A stretch of DNA of 64,000 nucleotides from Coffea arabica (GCF_036785885.1 NC_092317.1:3784501-3848500); one strand, 5' to 3'; shown: positions 1-12,311, counted from the stretch's first letter. Notes: generated from the letters alone by a model not told the origin. Program-made: numbers and translations.

Positions 1-660
1 ACCTTCATTAATTTGACACTTTGGTAATCAAACCTTAAAATAAGGTCAAAAATTTAATGAATACCTTAAAATGCCCTTATCTTATAAAGTTCAATTCATT
101 CTTCTAAACAATTGTAAAGTAATTTGACACAATTATATATAAAAAAAAGGAGTCTCAAGTTTTTCATGCCACTATTTATTATTTAATAATCAACTATAAC
201 AATAAATCTTTTGTTATGATAAGCTATTTTTTATAGTGCTTTATTGGGAATATAGGTTTTTTTTTTAAGATTGAGAAGAAAGTGTTACCTTGTGTTTTTT
301 AAGTTTATGGATTATTTTTTTTAATTAAAGTTTATATGGACTAGTTTAGTGATGGAACTACCATAGTTTGGTAGTGATTTTAGGCCATTTGTTTTTAATT
401 ATTGTTGATTTTGATACAAAAAAAGAGCTACAAAAAAATTGGATGATATAAAAAATCATTAAAAAAATTACTAGTTTAACATTTGATCTGTATAGATATT
501 AGGGACAACATTGATAATTTTTCTATGCTTTTAATGAAATAGAAGAGAAATGAATAAGAAGGAAAAAAAAATTATAAAATCCATCGTTTGTATAAACATG
601 GTAGCAAGAGAGTTTTATTACAATATTAAGGTTAGCATTGTTATTTTAAATGGATAAAGG
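1..660. other. AT-rich intergenic DNA, no gene seen
   Basis: This stretch is strongly AT-rich with many poly-A and poly-T runs. No open reading frame with recognisable protein character and no RNA gene is visible on either strand. It may contain the body of the TIR element whose right end lies at 741, but I cannot find a matching left end inside the window. Confidence 0.6.
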
Positions 661-741
661 AGGTAGGTGTAATTTTTAAAACCTTAAGGGAGCCACATGA
701 AATTATCAAAAACCTCAGGAGAGGTTTCTGAAATTATCCCT
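661..741. mobile_element. Right terminus of a GGGATAATTTC-type TIR element
   Basis: The sequence ending at 741 reads as an end with CCTCAGGAGAGGTTTCTG followed by AAATTATCCCT. It aligns base for base, with substitutions, to the right terminus of the complete element at 56808-59201, and more loosely to the element at 5463-6349. The matching left terminus was not found, so this copy is truncated or starts before the window. Confidence 0.6.
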
Positions 742-1593
742 TCTTGAAACGACAGCTTTGAGGGGCTAAATCAGAGCATACAACCATAGAAGATCAAATG
801 TTTTTTCATAGATCCTGATGGGAATTCCCATGTGAAAACAACGTCGTATTGAGAGTTAAATTCGAGAGGAGCTCGAGAAGTAAACACGAAATTATTTCTC
901 AAAGCCGCAGCTAATTTTTCTGAAATGATCATTGATGTTCACAGATTTGAATGGCATATACCAAGCAATGCCAGAATTTTGTTTGGCATTCAAAAAAGGT
1001 AGTTCGGTTAATTTATGTTGGGTTCCTTCTACTTGCAACTGCCGACTAACATCCAGTTTTTCAGTCCTTTGGCAAGACTGCCAACAAATATCCACGGAGC
1101 GTAATGGGTAGGGAAACTGCATGGCAAACGCTGTCTCAGTAAACATGCCATGAATCTGTGAAACCGGACACGCCTGGAAATCCATCAGTATGGAAGAAAA
1201 GAAAAACATGAGGTAGCCTATAGACCTTCGCAGCCTCATCCTCGGGCAGGACTGCTTTCTAATGCTACAGCAGCAAATTCCTGTTGGAAGAAAGCACTTG
1301 CTACTAAAGTGGCGTCAAAATTGAAGAAGAGGGTCAGTCCTGGAAGTCGCCAATTGGCAGTTGATGCCAAGCACGTAGCATGAAGCCTATACAGAAGGCG
1401 GCCGCAATTCACAGGAATACCCCAGATACCTTGAACATCATCGTCGTGTGCAGCCAAATTCTAATTGGCACTTTACAATGCAATGAACAAAAATGATTCA
1501 TTATCATTTATACATAAACAAATTGTTGCATTAGCCCACAACAGCACACAAGCACGGGATACACTGCACAACATCATTTATCAACTTGACATG
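742..1593. other. 3' flank of the glycosylase gene, no product recognised
   Basis: Two overlapping minus-strand frames (892-1239 and 1236-1457) remain open here, but their translations resemble no family I know and show no splice-linked continuation. The stretch lies directly downstream of the stop codon of the minus-strand glycosylase gene. It probably holds that gene's 3' UTR plus unrelated flank. Confidence 0.4.
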
Positions 1594-4500
1594 TCACAAT
1601 GTTGATAAGCTCAATGCATCTAGTCTTTCCTCAAATCCACTTTCAGCTGAATCCTCGGCTTGTTTTCCTTCGATGGTGGCTATGAGGTCATCATCTTTAT
1701 TTCTGCCATCACCCACATCTACACAATCCCTAAATCTGAAGCAACTTATGAGATGGTCATTCGTGATTCCAGCCACTTGCATGAATGAGTAGACAACCGT
1801 AGGTCCAATTCCTCGAAATCCTCTCCTTACAAGATCTTTGCTGATTGCATCAGCTTTTGACGTCTTAATTGGAACCTGCCTTGGATAGCGAAAATGACCA
1901 ACTATAGGCTTGTAATTGACAAAACCCCATATATATTTCTCAAAAGACCCAAATTCCTCAATGATCTGCAACATGAGCAAAACAACGAACTCATTAGATG
2001 GATTACCATATTATCACTGACTCGCATACAACCCATAAGTGCTCCCTTTGTTTTCCAGATTGATTGTATAAATAAGGCTATTAAACACTACTATTAAGCA
2101 GTGCTGTATCTCTTTGTTTTTCAATATGGTAACAAGTTCTAATTTGGGAATTATTCTTCTGTCTACTATCTCTTTTCCTTAAAAAAAAAAAAAGAAATGG
2201 CAAGGAATGATTAGTATGAGATGCTAAATATGTTCATTTGTATAAGAAGAACGTAAAAATCATGTTTGCAAGAACTGCCTGAAAGTTGAACGTGGACTGC
2301 CAATTCTTCCATTCTTTAGGCTACAACTAAACTTCAAGAGTTTACACCACCAACAGTCACTTTAAAAAAGGAAAACTATTATTAGCAGATTCTTTCATGC
2401 TCAATATGATAAGACAGATTTAAGGCTCCCATTAGGTTCTAATTTGGGTCATCTTTCACTAAGATTTCATTAAATCATCCTGCTTTTAGCATCTACTATA
2501 AACATTAAGACCTCAAATACACTCATCTTCGAACTGAACACTAATAATTATAACAGCTAGTGAAAAGAAAGATATCACTCTTCAAAAACAGTCATAAAAT
2601 GATAGAGCTACACAAATATATTAGTACTTACTTTACAAGCTTGGCGTGCATTTTCTACAATTGCACGCAGCTTTAACTCAGATAGAAGCGAACTAGCAGG
2701 GCTTCCTGGAGTTGCTATCTTCTTCTCATTTAATTTGGAGACAGCAACTGGATCAAAGTCCTGAAAGACCTCTCTGCATCCAAGCACATTCAATTGCATC
2801 AATCACTTAGATGTGAAAACTTTGAACCTGCTATTGTTTACTTTAAAGAAACTGATTTAGCTTTTTCTCAGCTACTTCTCAATGCATTTTCTTTTGCCAC
2901 ACCAATATATGCTTTTCAACATTTATGGGAAAAAAATGCCTACGAAAACTTCAACAATTCGTCAAGTTTTAGTACAAATTTTGGACAAGCTAAAGCAAAA
3001 AAGAACAGGACCCTCGTACAAGCATACAAAAAATTTTGAGCATCTGCCCAAACATCATAGACTTAGAACCTACCTGAATGTATGCCTTTTATTGAGAATG
3101 GTGGGCCATGGAAGTTCAGCCAATGCAGTGGATAGGCTGAGAAATTCAAAAAGCTTCCTGCAAATTGGCAAAAACAATCAAACTCAAACTTGAAAGCCCG
3201 TCAACTCAAGTTCATGAAACTTTGAAATCGACAAGATAAACAACAGGGTCTTTTGAGTTTTCTTACTTATCTTCATGAGCTGGCACTCCCCATTCTTCAT
3301 CGTGGAAGGCAGCATAGGATGGATCTTGTCACAATAAGAAACTAATTAGCAAAAAAGTAAATCAAAGGATGGTATATGCACATAAGAGGACTACGTCAGA
3401 TTGCAACACACTGACAGTGGAACGAAAAGATGGAGAATAAATGTACATCAAAGCAGTTAAAATAGTACCATCATGCATTGCCTTCCTAGTAAAACCTGTT
3501 CCTATTCATTGACATAGTGCACATATCCACAAGTAACATCATATTGAGAAACCCAGGCATAAATGAAGCACTAAGATGACTCTTAATATACCAAAAAGAA
3601 CTGCCCTAAAATGATGCTTCACAATTCCCTGAGATGTCCTAAAAAATAACTAAGTCAGCGGAAAAACAGGACTAGAAATTACATTTAGAATCACATGAAA
3701 TTAGAAAGTTCATTCATAACAAAATTACTAAAACTCATTTCCATGTGTATCTCACTGCCAGTTGTGAGCATTATACGGAAGCAAACTCGCTTTGACGACA
3801 CTTTCAATCGCGTGAATTCTAAAACAGCAAAATGGAGGCCAATACATACCCCTTTACAAAGACAAATTACACATTTTCTGTCCTTCATATGCAGCACTCC
3901 CATGGTCACATCCCAAACATGTATGCTCGCATTATATCAGCTCAAACAAGTAACCTTATCAAACAAAACATCCAGTGAACACTAAAAACATAACTTTCTA
4001 TGAAAAATTCAAACTTTTTGCTCGACTCTTTGAACAAGCTACACGGAAGGATGCTACACCTAATAAAGCTCAAACTTCTATATATGGGGGGAAAAAAGAA
4101 AAGAATAAAAGCCCAATAATCCTACCAGTATTTGGAGTGACCCAGGCACACCTTTTCTTAGCCACAGAATCATCAGCTAGTCCTACAACAGCTGCACTGT
4201 CAACCTCAGAACCAACTTTCTCCAATTTCTCAACTTTTGGCCCACAGTGTTGTTGCTTCCGTCTAATCGGAGTGGGCGTCAAGCTTCTCCTACTAATTTT
4301 CCCTGTCGACGCCCGGCTTTGGGAAGAATCCGTCGAAGCGTCCGACGAACAAGAAGCATTCATGGACAAATTCGACCTCATCAAAAACGACTTCACCTCC
4401 TGCCGCTGCTGCTGCTGCCTCATAATCGCAGCTGAAGCTCCCCCAAACTTCTTCTTCGGAGACGGGGACAAATCCTTCTCCATCGTGACAGTGGCCGGAG

Positions 4501-4669
4501 ATTTCTTCTCCTCTCCTTCCTGCATTTTGTTCACACTACTAATCTTAGGCTTACTCACGGGCTTCCTTAGCTCCAATGCCGATCTCGTCTTGTTACCCGC
4601 CGGTCCGAGCACCGGGCGGACCTCCGACTCGGCATGGTTCATCGATCTCACTCGCGGCGGCCCAGACAT
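1594..4669 (-). CDS. DNA-3-methyladenine glycosylase I (TAG) family protein
   Basis: Family role: removes 3-methyladenine from alkylated DNA at the start of base excision repair, presumably in the nucleus. Coding exons (minus): 4669-4126, 3324-3267, 3157-3074, 2773-2632, 1965-1594. All junctions are GT..AG, phases agree, and the total is 1200 nt (399 aa). The first ATG in frame is at 4669. Residues 1-170 are a basic, Ser-rich plant-type extension with no domain I recognise. The TAG domain starts at the RCAWVTPNT motif. The four zinc ligands of bacterial TAG appear conserved: Cys174, His189 (in FHDEEWGVP), His347 and Cys351 (H-x3-C). The position of E. coli Glu38 is Ser here (LSTALAELPW), as I remember in other plant homologues, while the following Trp is kept. 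Residues 360-399 form an acidic tail. Family membership is secure; which plant paralogue it is, and its actual substrate, is not. Confidence 0.93.
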
Positions 4670-5462
4670 TTCCTCTAATTCACCCAAATTTGCCGAAAAT
4701 TTTAGTTAAAATTCACTGATCAGTGAGAAAAACTATCCCAATTGCTGAATTTGCTGAGTAGCTAGGGTTTGGGTAGTATGAAGAGTGAGAAAGTGAAAGG
4801 CGCATTGTAGTAGGGTGGGGAGGAGACTAGTGAAATAAAACCCAGAGGAGACAGGGGTTATGGTAGAAGTGGATGCATTAGTTACGATGAAGGCGAATAC
4901 TGTAGGAGGAGAAATTCTGTGGCAGTTGGATGATCAGGTAGAAACCAGCCGGCAGCTGCTTCAGGGAAGATGGATGTTTCTAGATGGAAACCACTGAATC
5001 GGAGTTGGTGATGAATGATGATGATTGCTGAAAATGAAATTTGAAAGCAAAAAGACAGAAAAGGTCACCAGTAAAAGTTTGCCACATCAGCTATGGCAGC
5101 CTGGACTCGGGGAACCTAGTCCTTTTATTTTTCTTATTTCACTTTTTTTTTCTCTTGTTGGGGGATTTTCAAATTTTTGTTAATGGTGACAATAAATCTA
5201 TTAGTATTAGTACCATATTTTCTCTTCTCTTCTTTCTTTTTTTCCTTTCCTTTCCTTTCCATTCCTTTTTTTTTTTGTAATTTTGGTGGGTGGTGTAGAT
5301 GCTGGATAAATAAACTCGTGTCACATGCATAGGGTTCTTGTTTCCTTTGGCTTGTATTGGTGTATTTTGCTAAATTGGTGAAAACAAAAGTTATTCTAGT
5401 TTGAAATTGATTAATTGCTGCAAAAAAAATATTAAATTTGAGCCTAAAAGGGCATAAAGACA
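4670..5462. other. 5' flank / promoter side of the glycosylase gene
   Basis: There is no protein-coding gene here. The part next to 4669 is less AT-rich than the rest and probably contains the minus-strand 5' UTR. The segment 5210-5275 is pyrimidine-rich on the plus strand (CTTTCC/TTTCC repeats). I see no convincing TATA box that I would place with confidence. Confidence 0.4.
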
Positions 5463-6349
5463 GGGATAATTTCAAAAGCCTCCCTTGAGGTTTATGACCA
5501 TTTCACTGGTCTCGCTTTAGATTTCAAAAATTATTTTAACTTCTCTTGAGATTTATTATCTTGTATAACATTTAAATTCAACCAACCATTAAAAAGTGAT
5601 ATTAAAAGATAGAAGATAACATGATTTCATCATTGATCTTCATCTACTATATTATTTAGGTAATCCAGTACCATCTGACATATTAAAGAAAAACACTAGA
5701 ATTTGATGTTTACCATCAGGAATCAAATCACATATAGAATCAAAAAATAATATATCATTCTATATATAAGATCCAAATTACTCTTTTTAGTTGCAGATCC
5801 ATTGTCAAACATAACAATAACAAATAATCGAAAAAAAATCGACAACCAAAATATTACAAAGAGCGAACTTAAATACATTAAAAATCTCAGCAACTAACCT
5901 TAATATATTGACAAGGATATTTATGATCTTTATGTTTGCTCTCTGTAATATTTTGGTTGCAATTTTTTTTTTGATTATTTTTTGTTGATCATGTTTAACA
6001 ATAGATATGTAACTAGAAAAAGTAATTAGCATAATGCATTAAGTGAAAATATAGATTGATGTATTATTTTTGGATGCTATATATGATTTAATTCCTAATG
6101 ATAAATAGCAAATTTTAATGTTTTTCTTTAATGTGTAGGTTAGTATTACATAAACTAAATAATGTAATAGATGAGGGGTAATGGTGGAATCACGTTATAT
6201 TCTCTCTTGTAATATCACTTTTTAATTACTAGTTGGGTCTAAATGTTACAAAATAATTAACCTCAATAGAGGTTAGTGTAATTTTCGATATTTGGAGAGA
6301 AGCCAACGAAATAGTCAGAAACCTTAGCGAAGATTTATAAAAATGTCCC
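5463..6349. mobile_element. Full-length foldback MITE (about 890 bp)
   Basis: The left end starts GGGATAATTTC and the right end, read in reverse complement, starts GGGACATTTTTA. From these ends inward the two halves stay complementary almost to the centre near 5902. For example, the block at 5843-5868 pairs with 5935-5960 (AACCAAAATATTAC against GTAATATTTTGGTT). The arms are diverged by point changes and small indels, so the insertion is old. No transposase reading frame is present. It belongs to the same TIR family as 661-741 and 56808-59201. A clean target duplication was not found. Confidence 0.8.
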
Positions 6350-7272
6350 AAAAGAAAAATTACTTATCTAACAAGTGCACATTTAGCACACATTGATATA
6401 TATTTCAGAGGTCATATTTTAAAAAATGTAAGATTAATTAGAAAAAGTAAACAAATACAAGGGAGGGTAGGTAAGATTAGATAGGGAAAGTATATATATG
6501 CAAAGGAGGGTAATAATTGTTAGTTTGTACATATATATATATATATATATATGGTAGATTAGATGAATTTTAGGTATAGTAACAAGTATTCAATGGGTAC
6601 TAGCTAGATTAACTCAAAAAAAAAGCGTTGAAAATAGATTATAGAAAAGGATACTTCGTTGTATGCATGAAGTATGTCAATAAAATCATGGAGTTAAACT
6701 TAGTCAACAAATTAAAAAATTGCAAAGAAAATTTAAACAAAATCTCAAACTTGAGATGGAAATTATGCCCCCAAAAGTACTCAGAAAGCTAGTACAGAAC
6801 TTGCTGGCAAGTTTATTCATAATTTTTAGAATATGACTTAAAGTAGAGAAAAAAAAAAGAAGAGTGTCTGCGGACGTTAGCAGAAGTTTTTTAAAGAAAA
6901 TTCTTCATGAATTGGACTTTGACTTCCGCCTTTGCGACTTGAGAGTTTAGTTAAATTAGCAGTTGGTTTAGACGGCTATAAGCATTAACAATTCTATAAC
7001 AGCTGGATTATCCACACAGACAACTTACATTAATATTAATATTTAAATAAATCATTAAGTTGCATCTGTAACTTTTCTTCCTTTTCGTTTTTCCTTTTTT
7101 TTTTGGGATAACTTTCTTTGGGTGGGGCCTACTTATCCAATCTTCTTCACACATTCAAATCCAACGTCCAGTCGGCCACTATGATAAAAGTGCTAGCAAA
7201 TACTACCACTAGTAGCAAGCAGCGATGGCTTGAGGCTGTTAATTCAAGAACACTGGAAGCGGATATACTAAA
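6350..7272. other. Intergenic / upstream region of PnsB1
   Basis: AT-rich DNA with an (AT)n microsatellite at about 6530-6552. No gene is seen. The last 200-250 bases before 7273 should hold the PnsB1 promoter and 5' leader. A poly-T tract at about 7090-7105 is the only notable feature close to the start codon. Confidence 0.45.
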
Positions 7273-10147
7273 ATGGCTGCAACTTCTCTACTGCCAAAGT
7301 CAATTTCACAATTTCTCATCAATCCGCCTTCAATTCCCTCAACAAGCTTAATCAATGTCACCTTTGTAAACAATTCAGCAGACTTAATTTTATGCACCAA
7401 AAATTCATGCAAGATTGTGACCAATGCCAAGAAAAATCCTTGGCTTGACCCTTTTGACGACGGTGTCGACCCCGAAATGGAGTATGGCTCGCTGTTTTCC
7501 GAGGGAAAGCAAGATGAAGATCCAAGGCCACCTGATAATCCTGATAATCCCTACGGGTTCTTGAAATTCCCAATGGGATATAATGTCGAAATTGCTTCAT
7601 TGGGATTGAAAATTCGAGGCGACGTTAGAAGATGTTGTTGTGTTATTTCTGGTGGAGTTTATGAGAATTTGTTGTTCTTTCCAGCAATTCAGTTGTTGAA
7701 GGATAGATATCCTGGTGTTCAGATAGACGTTGTGGCATCTGACAGAGGGAAACAGACTTACGAGTTGAACAAGAACGTCAGATGGGCTAATGTTTATGAT
7801 CCAGATGATGACTTCCCTGAGCCTGCAGAGTATACTGATATATTAGGAGTTCTTAAGGTTGGTGAACAATTCTTATTTGTGTCAAGGCAAGCAACCAAAT
7901 TTTATATCAGTTGAATGGAATCTGATTTGATCCATAGCTAATTAGATTGTATAGACAACATCACATGCGGGAATGAAGAAAGTTTGAAGCAAACTGCCCA
8001 GAGATGTGAATTGGGGAGTTTTGGGGGAACAAAATCTAACGTAGTTAAAAAGGCAATATACGAACAATTTTAACAACACGCTGGAGGTAGTTTCACCTCC
8101 CACGACCCCATATATCTGCCATTGAAATGAGGAATTTGGCCCTAGCCATCAGCTTCCAAAACTCTGATTGAATATGTTTCTAGTTCAATGTGAATAGATT
8201 CTTCTTCTTCGCAGTTCGCACTGATTAAGAATCACTATGCTACATATCAATATTTCCATGTAGAACATGAGCGCATGGCTTGTCTGTTTTACACGGTGCT
8301 TCTATACATGTTTCCTCTTCTCTTGCTTGCAGAATAGATACTATGACATGATCCTGTCAACAAAACTAGCAGGGATTGGGCATGCAGCATTCTTGTTTAT
8401 GTCAACAGCCCGAGACAGGGTTAGTTACATATACCCAAATGTAAATGCTGCAGGAGCAGGATTGTTTCTTTCAGAAACATTTAAACCAGACAGTACGAAT
8501 CTCTCTGAGGGTGGATATCACATGTAAGTTGGACAAAAGGAAAGGCAGAAACTTGCAGACAATCATCGGCTTTCTCTGTTGAAAAATATCCCTAGCTAAT
8601 GCCAGTGCATTAGAATTGGCAATGTCATGTTTTGTTTCTCAAAGAAAGACATGTATATGCTGTGATGCTGTTTGTGTTTATCTCGTGCATGCAGGTACCA
8701 TCAAATGGTGGATTGGTTGGGGAGACCAGGTCGTAAGGTACCAAGGCACCCTGTGCCTCCCCTAAAAGTATTGATCTCAAGGAAACTTAAGGAGGTTGTT
8801 GAGGCTAAGTATCAGAAGGCAGGTGTGCAGAAAGGGAAATATATAGTCATCCATGGGATTAAAGCAGATTCAAAAGCTAATATGCAGTCCAGGGGAGACG
8901 CTGACAGTTTGCTTCCAATTGAAGTATGGTCTCAGATAACCAACGCGATTAAGTATGATACTTTGCCATTCCTATCTGTGGTATACTTGATTGATTTTTA
9001 CTCACAGAAGCAATTCCTTTCTCATGATCAAAGTTATGATATTTTATGTCGATCTAAACTGACTTGGTTTCTTCTCAAATACTGAGATCAAATCTTTATC
9101 TTTTCTTAAAAATTGTTTACCAGTGGACTCAGGCCTGTTTTTGTCATCCCACATGAGAGGGAAAGGGTGCATGTAGAGGATGTTGTTGGATATGATGCAA
9201 GTATGGTGTTCATTACTACTCCTGGGCAGGTTTGCTTTTATCCCCTAAAATTATGTTCTTAAATACCGTGCATGTTGCGTAATAGTAGAAATACAAAGTA
9301 AGGACACAGTTGGAACGAGCTCTAGGACTACAAAATTGGAATCGTCTCTATATCATATCCACAAAAAAACACCATGATCTCAAGAGTGAGTCATAAATTG
9401 TTCTTCTCTGGACAACAATTTGAAGTTTCTAAACTCGAGTTGTGATAGTCATCACTCATCAGTAAGCTCGACAGCTTTATCTCATCAGTAGTTCTAGACC
9501 AAAAAGTGACCTTACAACTTTAGATGGTCAGCAATAAGCTCGACAGCTTAACTGATCATTAGTTCTAGTCTTCCAGACCATATAAGTGACCTTACAACTT
9601 GGAACTACTGTAGGGAGGGGCCAATGTAAATGAAGCATCTTTACCCTAACATGGTTTTGTTACCCTTGTTATAGCTGGCTGCTCTTATCAATGACTCTGC
9701 TGGGGTAATAGCAACAAATACAGCAGCAATTCAACTTGCAAATGCGCGAGAAAAGCCCAGGTAAAATGCTTCTTTTGTTCAACTGCACCCCAATTATTAC
9801 ACAATTCAGCAAATGAAGTTTGAGAAAACATGTGAATTATCTATTGAACTATAAACGAAGCATTTTAATCTATCTCCGAGATCTAGAATTGCAAAAACCT
9901 TCGTGCTATGTTAGGCAAGCAAGCTTTACAATCGATACAGGCTCATGTCATCTGTTTTCTTGTCTTGTTTTGCAGCATTGGGTTGTTCTCTTCTGAAGAT
10001 AAGGGCAGGCTGTTTGTTCCAAATGCAGAAGCCAAGAAATGTTCGATTATTTCATCTAAAACTGGAAGACTAATAGATATTGATGTTGAAGCAGTCAAGA
10101 GTGCAGTTGAGATTTTCACAGTTCCCCTTGCCCTGGCTTCTGTATAG
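7273..10147 (+). CDS. PNSB1: Photosynthetic NDH subunit of subcomplex B 1 (PnsB1 / NDF1 / NDH48)
   Basis: A nuclear-encoded subunit of subcomplex B of the chloroplast NADH dehydrogenase-like complex, which carries cyclic electron flow around photosystem I at the thylakoid. Exons: 7273-7857, 8333-8523, 8695-8952, 9124-9229, 9675-9760, 9976-10147. All have GT..AG borders and the total is 1398 nt (465 aa), close to the Arabidopsis length I recall (about 461). Residues 1-55 are Ser/Thr/Asn-rich and poor in acidic residues, as expected for a transit peptide. The mature part shows family blocks such as NPWLDPFDDG, NRYYDMILSTKLAG, RPVFVIPHERE, VFITTPGQLAALINDSAGV and IGLFSSEDKG. The fold is glycosyltransferase/heptosyltransferase-like, but no catalytic role is claimed for this subunit. 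Intron 4 contains an imperfect direct duplication (9464-9600). The gene is intact, and the start is the only ATG that gives a plastid-type N-terminus. Confidence 0.95.
9464..9600. repeat. Imperfect tandem duplication in PnsB1 intron 4
   Basis: The blocks 9464-9520 and 9536-9600 share AAGCTCGACAGCTT at their starts, a TAGTTCTAG core, and GTGACCTTACAACTT at their ends. The second copy has a small insertion. The duplication is intronic and does not touch the splice sites. Confidence 0.7.
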
Positions 10148-10700
10148 CAGATTATCCTCCAGATTACAGTTAAATACAGAGTATTATGTCCTCTTGGATT
10201 TTAAAATCCAAAGTTCACTGACGACGTATATCTAGTGAATTCAACTCATCATCCAAAATTCCCGTGTCTAAATGGCAACAAAGCAGCATTGAAGAGTCCT
10301 TTCTTGTATATTATCTATGCCAACAAAGGAAGAATACAAACTAATAAATGAATGCAGAAATCATAGAGGTGCTAAATCTTGCAACGATCACAGAATTACC
10401 AGCAAGTGTAGGCAAATCCTATGTTCAACCACTTGAATAACTTTAATTGGCCATGGGAGCGAGCGAGCGAGCAAAAGACTGAGGTATGCTGCACCAAAGC
10501 TTACAACGGGTTCATGAGTCATGACCCAAGCCTGAACCCCAAAAAAGACAGAAAAAGAAAAAAAAAATGTAAGAAAACAATCATGCAGTCAGTAGCTCCT
10601 TGAAAGCGTGACAGTAAAACCACGCCTTCGCACGAGGCAAACATAAGAAAGAGGATGACGGAATTGAGGGTCAATTTGATTATGATTCAAGATATTAGGG
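10148..10700. other. 3' flank of PnsB1
   Basis: No gene is seen. A polyadenylation-like AATAAA lies near 10342, about 195 bases after the PnsB1 stop codon, and probably marks the end of its transcript. The remainder is ordinary intergenic sequence with an A/G-rich patch at 10545-10575. Confidence 0.4.
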
Positions 10701-11359
10701 TGCTGTTAAACGAACCGAGCTGTTCGGTAGCTCGGTTCGTTTCGGCTCGTTCGTGTTCGTGAAAGGCTCGTTCGAAATTTTAAACGAACCGAGTTCGAAC
10801 GAATTTTTTTGTTCGATTAATAATCGAGCGAACACGAGCATGTTCGCGAGTTTTAACGAACGTTCGCGAACATGCTAAACAAACGTTCGCGAACACGAAC
10901 ATGTTCGCGAGTTTTAACGAACGTTCGCGAACATAGACATAATTATCATTTGACAAATTTTAGGATTAATTTTATGGCTGGACTTTTATATTTGGAGGGC
11001 AAATTTCTTTGTTTTATTTGTTGTTTTTATGTTAATGTTAGTTATATAGTTAATGAATAATATAATTTAGTCACTTAGTGCTTTAATTATTTTTGAGAAT
11101 GATTAATAATTTGCATGGCATGTTTAAGGCATAAAATAAATTGGATTCGAACATTTCGAACATGTTCGCGAACGGCTCGTTTATGTTAAACGAGCCGAAC
11201 TCGAACTCGAATTCGAACACGAATTTTACTTAACGAACCGAACACGAACACAGGTTTGGAGTTCGAAAATTAACGAACGAACACGAACGTTGTTCGAACT
11301 GCTTAACGAACAGAGCTCAAACATGAGATACTCGGTTCGATTCGGTTCGTTTACAACTC
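10701..11359. mobile_element. GTTCG-rich non-autonomous DNA transposon (hAT-like)
   Basis: The left end (TGCTGTTAAACGAACCGAG) and the reverse complement of the right end (GAGTTGTAAACGAACCGAA) are inverted relatives. They are flanked by ATTAGGG and TTTAGGG, which could be a worn target duplication. Both subterminal regions are packed with GTTCG/CGAAC words and the palindrome TGTTCGCGAACA. The middle is AT-rich without coding capacity. Subterminal short repeats of this kind are where hAT transposases bind, hence the tentative class. A 61-bp tandem repeat sits inside (10828-10936). Confidence 0.7.
10828..10936. repeat. 61-bp tandem repeat, two copies, rich in TTCGCGAA palindromes
   Basis: Copies begin at 10828 and 10889 and share GCGAACACG, ATGTTCGCGAG, TTTTAACGAACG and TTCGCGAACAT in the same order. 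They lie in the left subterminal region of the transposon at 10701-11359. Confidence 0.75.
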
Positions 11360-11479
11360 TTTAGGGATACTCTTTGCCAAAAAAAAAAAAAATAATAATA
11401 ATAAATAAAAGATATTAGGGATACAATTGATATTATATATGCATCAGGGGAGGAAAATGAAATTATCCATTTTCAGAAA

Positions 11480-12311
11480 CAGGCGCCTTAGAGACTAGAG
11501 TAAAGCCCTTCGCTATCACTGAACCCATCGTGGTCGTCACTTTTGTCTAAGCTTCCACCACCGTTTCTCCCAGCACCTCCCTTCCGACAGCTCCACCGCA
11601 AGAAAACGTAATCGGCCTCTCTGAAATCATCAATAGGACTCCACTTGAGGTAAAGGTTAAATTTTTTCCGTTTTCTTGAATATGCCTGTATATATATGTC
11701 ACCGGTGCTTCGAAATAATTAATTCTTTTTGCAAGCTTTAAGTCGATATACTTGTTATTGAGCTCTGCAATCGGGAAATCATTATGTTGAATTATAATTT
11801 TGTCTACTACTAGGTTATCTTGTTGCATTTTCACTGGATTTTGAAAATATACTGCTTGATTTCGTCGGCATTATGAACAATATACTGGAAATCTTGACCT
11901 TGACACAATTGAGATGCATGTCATCCTTATATGGTAGAGATTTTACTTCACTTTTGTGTGGGTCATATGGAGCAGACTCGGAAGGTGTTCTATCAAATGT
12001 TTGATTAATCTTTTCTTTTACACGAGCAGGTTTGGAATGCATGCCAAATTGCAAAAGAAAATATGTGTCAGGCATCCACATCTGTTAGTGTAAAACCTTA
12101 AGCTGACGGTGTTGAAAGGATTAAAAAAAGTTATGCCTTGTTTTTGTTCTCAAATATTCTTGTGTCTGCCCTTTGCCCGAACTCCCCATATTTTCAATCT
12201 TGGGACTAATCTCTCTTGTATAATGTTGTATAGATTAATGACTATTTTCCTCATGGTTGTTTAATTTGCAGTTGTATTGGATATGGAGAATCTCAAAGCT
12301 TTTTGAGCTTC
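11480..12311 (+). promoter_or_regulatory. 5' UTR with an intron and a 7-codon uORF
   Basis: A splice donor after 11649 (GAG|GTAAAG) and an acceptor before 12272 (TTTGCAG) fit a 5' UTR intron of about 620 bp, a common arrangement in plant genes. In the second leader exon, a short upstream ORF runs 12283-12306 (M-E-N-L-K-A-F-stop). It ends only 5 nt before the main ATG at 12312, in another frame. The transcription start is not visible from sequence alone. Confidence 0.5.

Noticed and set aside
892-1457. Overlapping minus-strand open frames downstream of the glycosylase gene
   Set aside because: The translations match no family I know, overlap each other by a few bases, and lie where the 3' UTR of the glycosylase gene is expected. 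No splice sites link them to a larger gene.
4247-4709. Long plus-strand open frame (3975-4709) and others opposite the glycosylase first exon
   Set aside because: It is the antisense shadow of a Ser/Arg/Pro-rich exon. The minus-strand reading continues through four further exons with conserved TAG motifs.
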